From: Acidithiobacillus sp. HP-2
GTDB lineage: Bacteria > Pseudomonadota > Gammaproteobacteria > Acidithiobacillales > Acidithiobacillaceae
Assembly (NCBI RefSeq): GCF_015100155.1
Contig: NZ_JACKZA010000005.1
Coordinates: forward strand, 1-64,000
Length of the DNA stretch: 64,000 nucleotides
Direction of reading: 5' to 3'
Positions 7,426 through 15,818 of this stretch are shown piece by piece. Numbering within the stretch: the stretch's first letter is position 1; each line of letters begins with the position of its first letter. A program made the translations under genes and the position numbers. Under the pieces are notes generated by a model that was not told the DNA's origin, made no database searches, and saw nothing but the letters and a program-made list of their open reading frames with translations.

Positions 7426-9525
7426 ATGAGGAAATATATTTTTACCAAACAGGCACAACAACAATCCCCTCTCGGCGAGCAACTATCTACGCTTCTCGAA
7501 GCTCTCCCAGATGCATTTTTCTTCAAGGATGACGCGGGTCGCTGGCAGATCATCAATGAACCCGCCAAACGCCTTTTTCACCTGGAAGGAATTCCATGGA
7601 AAGGCAAGACCGATATGGAACTGGCGGAACTGCATCCGGACTTTCGGGAGATTCACGAGGCTTGCATAGCGGATGACGAAAAAGCCTGGCAAGCCAAACA
7701 ACTGATCGTTGTCGAAGAAAAAATGGTCCGTGAAGATGGCCATCAGGCGACCTATGAAACGCGGAAGCTGCCTTTATTCAAAGAAAATGGTGAACGCGCG
7801 GGCATCATGATCATCGGTCGCGACATCACCGCACAAAAGGCGGCCGAGGAACGGATTAAGCAAATGGCGTTTTACGACGACCTGACCGCTCTCCCCAACC
7901 GACGTTTCCTGGAGACCCTGATGAAACAGAGCATGGCGCGTGCCAAACGTCATGATCGGCTCCTGGCAGTCTGCATGATGGATCTGGACGGCTTCAAGCC
8001 CGTGAATGATATCTATGGCCACGAGGCCGGAGACGAAGTGCTGATGGCCCTGGGAAAACGTCTGCCCGAAGCCTTGCGTAAATCCGACTTTGTCGCGCGC
8101 CTGGGAGGAGATGAATTTGTCCTGCTGGTGGAGGATCTTGAGGATCTGGACGATCTTGCCAACATCATGAAAAAAATTGAGAGTGTCATCTCCGCCCCTA
8201 TTCCGCTGAGCCATGGCGAAAACGTTCAGATCGGAGCAAGCATGGGGGTCGCCATTTACCCCTTTGGGGATACGGACACAGGAGACAAACTCTTGCGCCT
8301 GGCCGATCAGGCCATGTACGAGAGTAAGGCAAACAAGGCCGATCGAGAGGGCTTCTGGGTACTTTTTGGTGAAGAAATCCACAAAGCCGTATCACTGACC
8401 CCTGCGCAACAGTTGCTGGATGCCGGGGCTCTGGAGGTCTGGTATCAACCAGTACTGAATACCCGGACACGCAAGGTGGTGGGTGTCGAAGCCCTGGCGC
8501 GGCTTAGGGATAAGGACGGTACCCTCTGGCCTCCGGCGAAGTTCCTGCCACAACTGCAGATTGGAGATCTTTCTGACCTGACCAAAAAAGTCTTGGCACA
8601 GTCTTTGTCCGACCTGCCTCTTCTGAATACACAAGGATGGTCTTTATGGGTTTCTGTCAATATGGATCCGCGCTCCGTCTCGAAAGGCTGCATCATCTGC
8701 CTGCAGGAAATGATCGCCCAAAGCAAAGTGGATCCCTCCCGCATCACTTTGGAGATTCTGGAGGGAGATGATTTCCTGGAACAGCAAAAGGCGTTGGATC
8801 ATCTTCTGGAAATGAAAGCATTAGGCGTCCGGCTAGCCCTGGACGATGTGGGAAGCGCCTATAGTTCCTTGCTGCGGCTCAAGGATCTTCCTATTGATGA
8901 GATCAAACTGGATCAGGGCTTTATCCGCTCCTTGGAGCAGCGACCCCAGGATCTGCATTTTGTGGGAGCTATTCAGGACCTCGCTGCTGGCATTGGCGTG
9001 GATCTGGTGGTGGAGGGAGTGGAAACTGAGGACATTCTGGATGCGATTGTGGCCACGGGCGCGCAGTTTCTACAGGGCTATGCCATCGCCAAACCTATGC
9101 CGCTATCAGAATTGCAGGCATTTCTCCAGAGTAACCCCTGCTATGATCATCCGCATCCAAGCAGTCTGCTTGGATTTTATGCCAAACAAATCGCCGCCCA
9201 TAATGCGTTGAAAAAAGTGATTTGCCAGGCCCCGCATCTAACCGACTATAGAACATTGGCGGACGCTACCGCCTGCCCCGGCCATCACTATATCCGCAGC
9301 TTAGGACTGAATGACAACCAACGTCTGGAACGACTCCATCAGGAGTACCACCGAACTATGGCAGCTATGGGAGAACAGTTGATTTCCTTTTCTGGTAATG
9401 GTGACTGGAGCGAAGCAGATCAAGCGGCAAGGGCTTTCGAGCAGGCCATCATAGAGTCTTATTGGAATAAGAAAATGACAGAGGAAAATTCGGTTCATCC
9501 TAAAAACAGCAGTTACCCCTACTGA
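7426..9525 (+). CDS. PAS-GGDEF-EAL cyclic-di-GMP enzyme with a C-terminal metal-binding-like domain
   Basis: A 699-residue protein. A PAS domain (about residues 20-135) is followed by GGDEF (about 145-310) with an intact RLGGDEF site, then EAL (about 325-570) with VGVEAL, LDDVGSAYSSL, DEIKLDQGFI, VVEGVET and FLQGY. Metal and base residues of EAL all appear present, so both synthesis and breakdown of cyclic di-GMP are possible. The last 130 residues resemble a CZB-type zinc domain (AAHNALKK, then CPGHHYIRSL), which often senses oxidants; this is inference. No membrane segments. It stands alone on the plus strand. Confidence 0.85.
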   Translation: MRKYIFTKQAQQQSPLGEQLSTLLEALPDAFFFKDDAGRWQIINEPAKRLFHLEGIPWKGKTDMELAELHPDFREIHEACIADDEKAWQAKQLIVVEEKMVREDGHQATYETRKLPLFKENGERAGIMIIGRDITAQKAAEERIKQMAFYDDLTALPNRRFLETLMKQSMARAKRHDRLLAVCMMDLDGFKPVNDIYGHEAGDEVLMALGKRLPEALRKSDFVARLGGDEFVLLVEDLEDLDDLANIMKKIESVISAPIPLSHGENVQIGASMGVAIYPFGDTDTGDKLLRLADQAMYESKANKADREGFWVLFGEEIHKAVSLTPAQQLLDAGALEVWYQPVLNTRTRKVVGVEALARLRDKDGTLWPPAKFLPQLQIGDLSDLTKKVLAQSLSDLPLLNTQGWSLWVSVNMDPRSVSKGCIICLQEMIAQSKVDPSRITLEILEGDDFLEQQKALDHLLEMKALGVRLALDDVGSAYSSLLRLKDLPIDEIKLDQGFIRSLEQRPQDLHFVGAIQDLAAGIGVDLVVEGVETEDILDAIVATGAQFLQGYAIAKPMPLSELQAFLQSNPCYDHPHPSSLLGFYAKQIAAHNALKKVICQAPHLTDYRTLADATACPGHHYIRSLGLNDNQRLERLHQEYHRTMAAMGEQLISFSGNGDWSEADQAARAFEQAIIESYWNKKMTEENSVHPKNSSYPY

Positions 9526-9578
9526 AATAAGATTATCCATTTGATAAGATGAGGCTTTTCCTGCACATGGAGGCCACC

Positions 9579-9977
9579 CTATGGGTGAAGAAGAAAAACA
9601 CCCGCAAAAGGCCATTCCGGAGGCGGTACAGACCATAATCGTCGACGCGTGACGCCCGGAAGGGATGTATTGACAATCATGCTTTGTTTTTCATCAGTAA
9701 CACAATCAATATGACCGCTATAAAGCTCCAGAAAAGGAACGTGAATGCATCCAGTGGTTTCCAGGACCACGATGGCGGAGCGCGTCAGTACCAGATGGTC
9801 GATCTGGGTGAGTCCATTTTTCCCCGGAATCGTGACATTGTTCTGGATGGGCAAGCCCATACCCCGGATGGTCAGCGATACGGATTGTTCGCCCAGGTCG
9901 CCTTTCAGTTGGCGACGCAGTAAGCGCCCGCCAAATATGAACAAAATCGCGCCCGGAACCATGGCTTCTATAATCAC
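9579..9977 (-). CDS. NERD-domain protein, C-terminally truncated
   Basis: A membrane-anchored NERD (nuclease-related) protein: a short hydrophobic start, then LKGDLGEQSV, VTIPGKNGLTQIDHLVLT and IVVLET. In the family the last motif normally reads ETKN and the domain goes on for about 60 residues. Here it turns into TGCIHVPFLELY and unrelated sequence. In another frame the same DNA encodes a hydrophobic tail (LDAFTFLFWSF, AVILIVLLMKNKA, stop) that looks like the end of a membrane protein, so a recombination junction near 9760 is likely. The GTG start at 9977 overlaps the preceding stop (GTGA). Confidence 0.5.
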   Translation of the reverse strand: MIIEAMVPGAILFIFGGRLLRRQLKGDLGEQSVSLTIRGMGLPIQNNVTIPGKNGLTQIDHLVLTRSAIVVLETTGCIHVPFLELYSGHIDCVTDEKQSMIVNTSLPGVTRRRLWSVPPPEWPFAGVFLLHP

Positions 9978-10753
9978 GATACCAACACCTCCCCCCAAGG
10001 GTCTGACAGAAAAACAAGCAAGCGGTGATGCAAGTCCGGCACCTGGATTTGCTCCACCGGGACAAAATCCTTCGGATCATCCTCCCAAACAGGCAATAAA
10101 AAACCCGGCTTCAGACGTTGGTGATAGTCATCAATGATTTCGTACTGATCGGCTATCAACACTTCCCGGTCATAGCGTCGTGCCAGCCTTTCCCGCTGGC
10201 ACAGGGCGACACAGGTTTTATGTCTTGCCGCAAAGCAGTCGCCATTATCCACGTTGATGGCGAGCATTCTGCCATCCCTCATGGCCCATTCCATGTCCGG
10301 ATAGGGATAGTCATCCTCCGCAAACATGCGGCGCGTCCAGAACTGGGCAATGCCCCCGGCATGGTAATTGGCGGCGGTGAGCTTTTGTGTCCAGATGCGC
10401 TCGTTGACACGCGGATCCTGGCATTCTTCCCAATTCATCTCTGGATACGGAAAGGGCTGCGGGTAGCGGTCCAGGATCATTTTCAGGCCTTTTTCGGTGA
10501 GTACCAGGACGGCCTCCGGCTTGTTTTTGCCTTTTTTGCCTTCACGGATTCCACAAGGCAGGCTCCTCACCCATCCCTGCGCGAAAAGTGTCCGGTCCAG
10601 ATCCCGCGATTCCTCTGGAGAAAAGAGATCGTTCAGCAAGAATGCCCGCGTTGTACTACCGAAGCGGTAAATCCAGTCCAAAGCAGCCAGTTGCACTTCT
10701 TTCGTGCGCCCTTCCGGGTTCAGGTTCGGGGCGAGTGTATGCACAGTCGCCAT
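9974..10753 (-). CDS. winged-helix protein resembling replication-relaxation/MobC proteins
   Basis: A 259-residue protein. Residues 15-100 look like a winged helix (VQLAALDWIYRFGSTTRAFL, then LFAQGWVRSL and VLVLTEKGL). The second half has a nuclease-like layout around ADQYEIIDDY and MRDGRMLAINVDNGD. This arrangement recalls the replication-relaxation/MobC proteins of mobile elements, but I could not confirm the family. Its ATG at 10753 overlaps the previous stop (TGATG), so it belongs to the transfer operon. If correct, it would act in DNA processing. A long upstream extension to 11158 only shadows its neighbour. Confidence 0.45.
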   Translation of the reverse strand: MATVHTLAPNLNPEGRTKEVQLAALDWIYRFGSTTRAFLLNDLFSPEESRDLDRTLFAQGWVRSLPCGIREGKKGKNKPEAVLVLTEKGLKMILDRYPQPFPYPEMNWEECQDPRVNERIWTQKLTAANYHAGGIAQFWTRRMFAEDDYPYPDMEWAMRDGRMLAINVDNGDCFAARHKTCVALCQRERLARRYDREVLIADQYEIIDDYHQRLKPGFLLPVWEDDPKDFVPVEQIQVPDLHHRLLVFLSDPWGEVLVS

Positions 10754-11079
10754 CAGAGCCCTCCCCTGCCGTTTTTCGCTATGGCCATGCCCAGCAGCGT
10801 GACAACCCCGCTGATCAGGTTGGCCACCAGTATCAATGCCAGCCCCGCACCCAGGGCAAGCACGGCCCAGATGCCGGCGATATGCAAAGCCTGGTGTATC
10901 GTATCTGCCCAGGAAGCCGGTTGCGCGGCTAACCAGGCAATATGCCCCGGATGAAAACCCATGAAGCGGTCCCTGTAGATCACGACCGCGCAGGCCAGAA
11001 GCCAGACCAGCACAGCAGCAGCCACACTGTAGAGCACCTGCCGAATCACGGAATCCTTGAAGGATTTTAAGGCGCTCAT
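10753..11079 (-). CDS. small membrane protein of the transfer locus
   Basis: 108 residues with three or four hydrophobic segments (VLYSVAAAVLVWLLACAVVI, IAGIWAVLALGAGLALIL, LISGVVTLLGMAIA). No recognised family. The ATG at 11079 overlaps the previous gene's stop as ATGA, and its own stop overlaps the next ATG, so it is translated as part of the same unit. Probably an inner-membrane accessory protein of the secretion system. Confidence 0.6.
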   Translation of the reverse strand: MSALKSFKDSVIRQVLYSVAAAVLVWLLACAVVIYRDRFMGFHPGHIAWLAAQPASWADTIHQALHIAGIWAVLALGAGLALILVANLISGVVTLLGMAIAKNGRGGL

Positions 11080-11609
11080 GACAGCGGATCCTTGTGCAAT
11101 ACCAAATGCACCCGGCCAATGGGATGAAAGATCCACCACCACATCGAGAAAATGCCAATCATGAAAAACAGAGGCAGATAAACAACGCCCATCGCCATGG
11201 GATTCGCCGGCAAGGTGGCAAGAACCATCACCAACAGGACAAACAGCAGGCTACTGCGCCAGTTAAAACCCCACCAGCAGGCAAACGCTCTATGCCAGGT
11301 AGAGACTGGCTGGCCATCTTTCTGCACGACTTCCATGCGGATATGTTCGCCACGGATTTTAATGGGCTTGGTGATCATGTGGCCGGCCCAGATTAGCACG
11401 CCGTAAAACAGCAGAATGAATAAAAAGATCAGGGTAAATGTCCGGCCCGCCTGAAGTGCCTGCGCCGGATCGTAGTGATGCAGGCTGATCCAGCCTTTTG
11501 CCGCCTCGTTAGAAACCACGCCGCCCAGCATCAGGAACACGGACATGCGCCAGAAATAGCGCCAGAACATGACGATGCTGACATCCAGATCCAAGCTAAA
11601 AAGTCTCAT
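11076..11609 (-). CDS. membrane protein of the transfer locus
   Basis: 177 residues beginning MRLFSLDLDVSIVMFWRYFW, with four hydrophobic segments, the last ending in MWWWIFHPIGRVHLV. A cytoplasmic loop contains ITKPIKIRGEHIRME. No family recognised. The start at 11609 is chosen because it overlaps the stop of the preceding gene (ATGA); the longer reading to 11714 overlaps that gene out of frame. Confidence 0.6.
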   Translation of the reverse strand: MRLFSLDLDVSIVMFWRYFWRMSVFLMLGGVVSNEAAKGWISLHHYDPAQALQAGRTFTLIFLFILLFYGVLIWAGHMITKPIKIRGEHIRMEVVQKDGQPVSTWHRAFACWWGFNWRSSLLFVLLVMVLATLPANPMAMGVVYLPLFFMIGIFSMWWWIFHPIGRVHLVLHKDPLS

Positions 11610-12103
11610 ATCGACGCCTCTCTGATCGTGTCCCAGGTATCCGATTCCATATCGGATACCTCTTCCCAATCTTTTTCTGTTGGCCCGGTTGCGGGATAAT
11701 CCACGGCTGCCCATAAAGCAGCCCTCAATGGCTCATCCAGATCATAGAAACGGATGCAACTCTCTATGGCTCTCATCATGCGCGGCAGCCAAATCTCGTA
11801 ATATTGGCCACAAGAACCTACATGGCTTTCGATGTCTTTAATGAGTTTTTCGGGATCCGTGATAATCCGCCGACGTTTTTCAAAGGCAATCGCCAGTCTG
11901 CTTGGCATATTCAGTTCTTTGGCCATGTCCCGCCTCCAGTAATAGCGGGCAAGTCGTTCAATGATCTCCAAAGAATCATCACGCCTGGAATCCAGATAAT
12001 CCTCCGGAGAAACCCCTGCGATGCGGGCATGGACCCGTATTTGCGCCACGCGCACTGCCGCGTCCGTATAAGCCTCTATTTTTTTGTTGCGTGATTTTCT
12101 CAT
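11606..12103 (-). CDS. hypothetical soluble protein
   Basis: A 165-residue charged protein without membrane segments, rich in Arg, Glu and Asp (YYWRRDMAKELN, FEKRRRIITDPEKLIKDIES). No family recognised. It starts MRKSRNKKIEAY and shares an ATGA overlap with the gene before it. Its place between a small protein and two membrane proteins suggests a cytoplasmic accessory role in transfer. Confidence 0.55.
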   Translation of the reverse strand: MRKSRNKKIEAYTDAAVRVAQIRVHARIAGVSPEDYLDSRRDDSLEIIERLARYYWRRDMAKELNMPSRLAIAFEKRRRIITDPEKLIKDIESHVGSCGQYYEIWLPRMMRAIESCIRFYDLDEPLRAALWAAVDYPATGPTEKDWEEVSDMESDTWDTIREASI

Positions 12104-12465
12104 AATAAAAGATCCTCAAACATATCGAGCTGCGCTTCTGCATCCTGCTTCGATTTTTCAGGAGTGGCAGGGCGGGGTTCGGTTTCCAATGTGGATTCCT
12201 TTATTTCCTCACGGGCTTGGAATAAGGGGCCAAGTTGCTGTGCGGCAGCCCGGATATTTGCCAGATCTTCAGAATCACCCGGATAGAACGGAGCTAAATA
12301 GGCCTGCGCCATTTCCTGCGTCCATCGCTCGGTCAAATGGTCCATAACCCCGGCCATGACCGCATAAGCACCCAGAGCTTTCCGCCAGGCCATAATCCAG
12401 TCTTCCTGACAGGCATCGAGGGCGGGAATGGCTGGCAGGCCGTTTTTATCAAGTTTCTCAGGCAT
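12100..12465 (-). CDS. hypothetical soluble protein
   Basis: 121 residues, acidic, with an Ala-rich helical centre (WRKALGAYAVMAGVMDHLTE) and the tail LDMFEDLLL. The ATG at 12465 overlaps the end of the DsbB-like gene by eight bases. No family recognised. A longer reading to 12549 only overlaps that neighbour. Confidence 0.55.
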   Translation of the reverse strand: MPEKLDKNGLPAIPALDACQEDWIMAWRKALGAYAVMAGVMDHLTERWTQEMAQAYLAPFYPGDSEDLANIRAAAQQLGPLFQAREEIKESTLETEPRPATPEKSKQDAEAQLDMFEDLLL

Positions 12466-13351
12466 GAGAAGCCTTTTTGGGCTTTTCACGATGATTTGGC
12501 CAGGATACCTGGGCCAGCAGAAGCAGCACGGCAAAGAGCACGCCCGCATCCAGGGCTATCGGCCAAGGACCGAGTGTTTGTGATCCCGCAACCGCGCAGG
12601 ATGTGTGCGAGAACAGGCTGCAAAAGCCCGTGAGGGCATGGGCGGCCTGGTGGATCTCCGCGAGCTGTAGAAGCACCGCTGTACTTCCCAGAACCCCGGA
12701 CGCCAATGCCACGTCCGGACGCCGTGCTATCGCCGCGAAAAGGATGCCAAACAATCCTATGCGCTCGATCCAGCACAATGCGCAGGGATCCCATCCATGA
12801 AAGATCTGCAGGGAGAACACCCAGATCAAAGCGATTCCGGCCAGGATTCCTGAAACAAAGCGGATTCCATTCTGGATACGGGTCCGGGTGAAGAATCTTT
12901 CCCAGCGAAGCAACAACGGTCCCAGAACCAGAGGCGTCACCCCGATACCGATGGCCAACAAGTTCCCATCCTTGCCAATCGGCAACCAATGCAGCTCGGC
13001 TACCACGGCGAATATCCCGCCCAAGGCGGCCAGAGCTGCCCATTTCCGATGCCCGGAGAGTATGGCTGTGGTGTAAACGGTCGAGAGCATGAGCGCGACG
13101 ATGGCGAGCTTCATCCACCAGGGAAAAGCAGTATCCAGTCCGGATCCAGAAACACTAGAAACGCCCTCTGCGGCACTACTGGCGGCAGCCATGGCCGCGA
13201 AGCTCGTGGACGATGCGGAAAACGCCGAGATCCCCGCCTGGGCACCGGCCAGGCACACACCCCCCGCGCAGGCTCCGGCACTGGCGGAGAATACTGCCGC
13301 CAGGGTGCTGCCCAGGCTGGTGGCACTTCCGGCAAAGTTCCGCGTACTCAT
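12458..13351 (-). CDS. DsbB-like membrane protein with an Ala/Ser-rich N-terminal extension
   Basis: 297 residues. From residue 80 on there are several membrane helices, and the DsbB signature DPCALCWIERIGLFG places a CxxC at about 190/193 at a membrane edge. A second cysteine pair (about 244 and 252, in GFCSLFSHTSC) sits in the next periplasmic loop, as in DsbB. DsbB reoxidises DsbA-type oxidases by passing electrons to quinone. The first 70 residues are Ala/Ser/Gly-rich and unlike DsbB. The start at 13351 overlaps the previous stop (ATGA). Together with the DsbA- and DsbC-like genes it suggests the locus brings its own disulfide pathway. Confidence 0.7.
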   Translation of the reverse strand: MSTRNFAGSATSLGSTLAAVFSASAGACAGGVCLAGAQAGISAFSASSTSFAAMAAASSAAEGVSSVSGSGLDTAFPWWMKLAIVALMLSTVYTTAILSGHRKWAALAALGGIFAVVAELHWLPIGKDGNLLAIGIGVTPLVLGPLLLRWERFFTRTRIQNGIRFVSGILAGIALIWVFSLQIFHGWDPCALCWIERIGLFGILFAAIARRPDVALASGVLGSTAVLLQLAEIHQAAHALTGFCSLFSHTSCAVAGSQTLGPWPIALDAGVLFAVLLLLAQVSWPNHREKPKKASHA

Positions 13352-14691
13352 CCACACCCTCCAGCCGCACAATTCTGCGGGGTGTAGCCTGCTGGGAGCA
13401 GGCTTTGGGGAGTAGGATCAGGGGTCGTTGGCGGTGCTGTTACCACATCCCAGTTCGACGCATTGCTCTGGATCAATACCTGTCCGGTGCTTGCCGTGAG
13501 CGCAAGGATACCTACAGATGGGTTGTTAGCCGGGGCGGTTGGAGAATACGGCACGGAAGGATAATTCATGACCATGTAATCAATGGTGTCCTGTCCTGCC
13601 GGAACAGAAACATTGCCGGACCAGGGTTCGGAATTGTTTTCTGATTCCCAGTTGCCGTAAGCAACCTGCTGGCCGTTTATCCACACCCAGCCAATGTTGT
13701 CTGCTAAAAAGGTAAGATTAGCCTGGATATTCCCCAGCGTATTATCAAAAGTGGCCTGCATGACGCTGTAAGCTGACTGAGGCACACCCGTTGCTCCATC
13801 ATTTGCGCCATATATCCACTGAGCATTTGCCGCCGTTATTTGCGGGTTCTGACACACATCCTGATACCAACCGCCGATAAGAGGGTTTCCTGTAAAATTG
13901 CAGGCCCAAGATGATGGATCCGGATATAAGGTTTCATCCGTGGGCGGTGTCGTGCATTCCGTGGATTGCGGGCCGTAATGACCGCAGACCCGTTCATACT
14001 CAACAGGGCATTCTCCCGTTATGTAGTACCAGGTAGAGGGGTTTGAGGTGATAATCGGCTGTTCGGTACCATTGATGTCTGCATTGACCTGCAGAATCCC
14101 ATAGGAAGAACCACTACCGTTCGTGATTCTCATCACGATGGTATCTTTTCCAGGTGGCAGAGAAATGGCAGACGACAGCAATCCGTCTGTACCGGGATAG
14201 GCGTGAGCACCGGTATGTCCCACGTCCGAGTAGCTGGCCACTTGTGCGCCATTGACATAGACCGCGCCAAAATCATTCATGGCATACCATGCAGTACCTT
14301 GAATGGTGCTATCCGTATTGTTGTTGTAGAAAGTTTCCAGGTATTGCGTTACTCCAGATCCGGCGTTTCTGCAGTTTGTTGTTCCATAAATCCATTGAGC
14401 GTCGGGTGCATCTCCGTTGCCCGCCCATCCGTTTACTGGACCCGCGCAATAAGAGGCCTTTGGATACGGCTGAGGAGAACACTCTTCCTGTTTCTTGCAC
14501 CGATAACACGGCCCCCAATACGGCATAAGACCTGTATGCCGGGAATGGATGTACTGGCTGCCGAGGGTGTTCATCTGCAGGTCATCGCCAGTGATGCCAT
14601 AGACGGATGCGGCCAGAGACGGGGCGGGCAAGATGATGCCTGCTGACGCCATCAGAAGAGCTATGGACAGGGCGGCATGGCGCGTGATCAT
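13348..14691 (-). CDS. secreted protein with two copies of a shared beta-rich module
   Basis: 447 residues with a signal peptide (about 1-28). Two copies of one module are visible, at about 98-223 and 289-415. Each starts AQWIYG, has a middle block such as NDFGAVYVNGAQVASY or DNIGWVWINGQQVAYG, a PPGKDTI or PAGQDTI block, and ends with an Ile/Ser/Asn strand before a Trp. The same module occurs in the TraN-like protein and in the pilin-like fusion protein of this locus. Between the copies is a Cys-rich linker. The pattern looks like a carbohydrate- or surface-binding beta sandwich; the function is inferred. The ATG at 14691 overlaps the previous stop. Confidence 0.7.
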   Translation of the reverse strand: MITRHAALSIALLMASAGIILPAPSLAASVYGITGDDLQMNTLGSQYIHSRHTGLMPYWGPCYRCKKQEECSPQPYPKASYCAGPVNGWAGNGDAPDAQWIYGTTNCRNAGSGVTQYLETFYNNNTDSTIQGTAWYAMNDFGAVYVNGAQVASYSDVGHTGAHAYPGTDGLLSSAISLPPGKDTIVMRITNGSGSSYGILQVNADINGTEQPIITSNPSTWYYITGECPVEYERVCGHYGPQSTECTTPPTDETLYPDPSSWACNFTGNPLIGGWYQDVCQNPQITAANAQWIYGANDGATGVPQSAYSVMQATFDNTLGNIQANLTFLADNIGWVWINGQQVAYGNWESENNSEPWSGNVSVPAGQDTIDYMVMNYPSVPYSPTAPANNPSVGILALTASTGQVLIQSNASNWDVVTAPPTTPDPTPQSLLPAGYTPQNCAAGGCG

Positions 14692-15818
14692 CCGGGCTCC
14701 TGAGTGCATTGGTTATCCGCGCACAACTGGCCTAAATACGCGACACCTCCGCTAGTCGGTGCATACCCATTCACACAACGGGGATTACTGGAGTCCACGG
14801 AAAAGGTAAAAGGGCCATATTCTGTGTTCACGGTAATAGGGCCACCGCTAAATGTTCCACCGTTCTGGGCTGATGCCAGCGTAATAGCTGACCCCGTTGC
14901 GGTCTGATTCGACTCTGTAGTTCCGCAAGAACCCGTTTGTGGATTATTAAATGCCTCAATACTGCTTCCTGAGCCAATCAGACCTGAATTTCCGCCGCAA
15001 TAATTCCCGACCTCGACGGTCCCTGTAATGTTGATAGATCCTGAAAAGGTGTTGGTAGCCGGGTCATATTGAATAGTCTGAGTGTATTCCCCGCCATATT
15101 GTGCTGCCTGCGGGCTAGTAAAAGACCAACTCGTTCCACCCGTTATGGTCCAGGCATTTCCACCATTGTATCCATCGTAGCTAATACTTCCCGTGATCGG
15201 TGATTTTTCACAACAGAGAGGATCAGGGCTGTTCTGGTCGCATGAGCAGGATGTTGTGGAATTATCGTAATTCCCTGCCGAACTCTCACAAATACTGTAA
15301 TCGCTGGTACATTCGGGCACCGCACTGGTTGCCGTCTGCGAACAGGTGCATTCATTGGTACTGTTCTGATAGCTGGGTAGAGCCGCCTCGCAGAGCTTGT
15401 AATAACTCGTGCATTGCGGGCTGGTGGCCCCTGTCGGACAGGTGCAATCATAATACTGGGCATCCGTCCCCAGACGGTTCTCCTCGATCTGCAAAAGATT
15501 CGGGCAATCCGATGCGGGAAGGGCTGAACAAACCGGTTGTGTGGCTCCGACTGGGCAGTAGCAATCCTCATTTGTCGGGATTTCTCCGGTCCCCATTTCC
15601 TGCTGCAAGGTCGTTTCGCAGTTATTCGTGGGTGGAGTTGTCGGCACCGATTGGGTTGGTGCCGACAAGGGAATGGTGTAGGACGTAGCCCCGCTAAATT
15701 CGCGGGCTATGTCGTCCTGAATGGTGTCGCCGGAATACGCCCAGGCCTGCGCCGAGAATCCCAAGAGGATTCCGGCAGCAAGCCATGCAAAGCGGGTATG
15801 GGCGACGGGCTTACTCAT
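14688..15818 (-). CDS. secreted Cys-rich repeat protein
   Basis: 376 residues with a clear signal peptide (LAAGILLGFSAQAWA). From about residue 65 to 210 it contains four or five short repeats with spaced cysteines. The unit looks like YxxC, about ten residues, then N-x-C-x-C, then P-x-C (for example NECTCSQTATSAVPECTSDY). The C-terminal half is a Gly/Thr/Ser-rich beta-type region. The same Cys unit occurs in the pilin-like fusion protein at 25510-26538. Likely extracellular and disulfide-bonded, which fits the Dsb genes in the locus. Its ends overlap both neighbours by four bases. Confidence 0.7.
   Translation of the reverse strand: MSKPVAHTRFAWLAAGILLGFSAQAWAYSGDTIQDDIAREFSGATSYTIPLSAPTQSVPTTPPTNNCETTLQQEMGTGEIPTNEDCYCPVGATQPVCSALPASDCPNLLQIEENRLGTDAQYYDCTCPTGATSPQCTSYYKLCEAALPSYQNSTNECTCSQTATSAVPECTSDYSICESSAGNYDNSTTSCSCDQNSPDPLCCEKSPITGSISYDGYNGGNAWTITGGTSWSFTSPQAAQYGGEYTQTIQYDPATNTFSGSINITGTVEVGNYCGGNSGLIGSGSSIEAFNNPQTGSCGTTESNQTATGSAITLASAQNGGTFSGGPITVNTEYGPFTFSVDSSNPRCVNGYAPTSGGVAYLGQLCADNQCTQEPG

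Noticed and set aside
7774-8382. 202-codon minus-strand frame inside the GGDEF-EAL gene
   Set aside because: Antisense shadow of the GGDEF domain; no ribosome site.
1-9600. Second copy of the tRNA-Glu 3' end as the other att site
   Set aside because: I looked for gggttcgaacccc-type sequence and its close variants and found none; a short core typical of serine integrases could be missed by eye.
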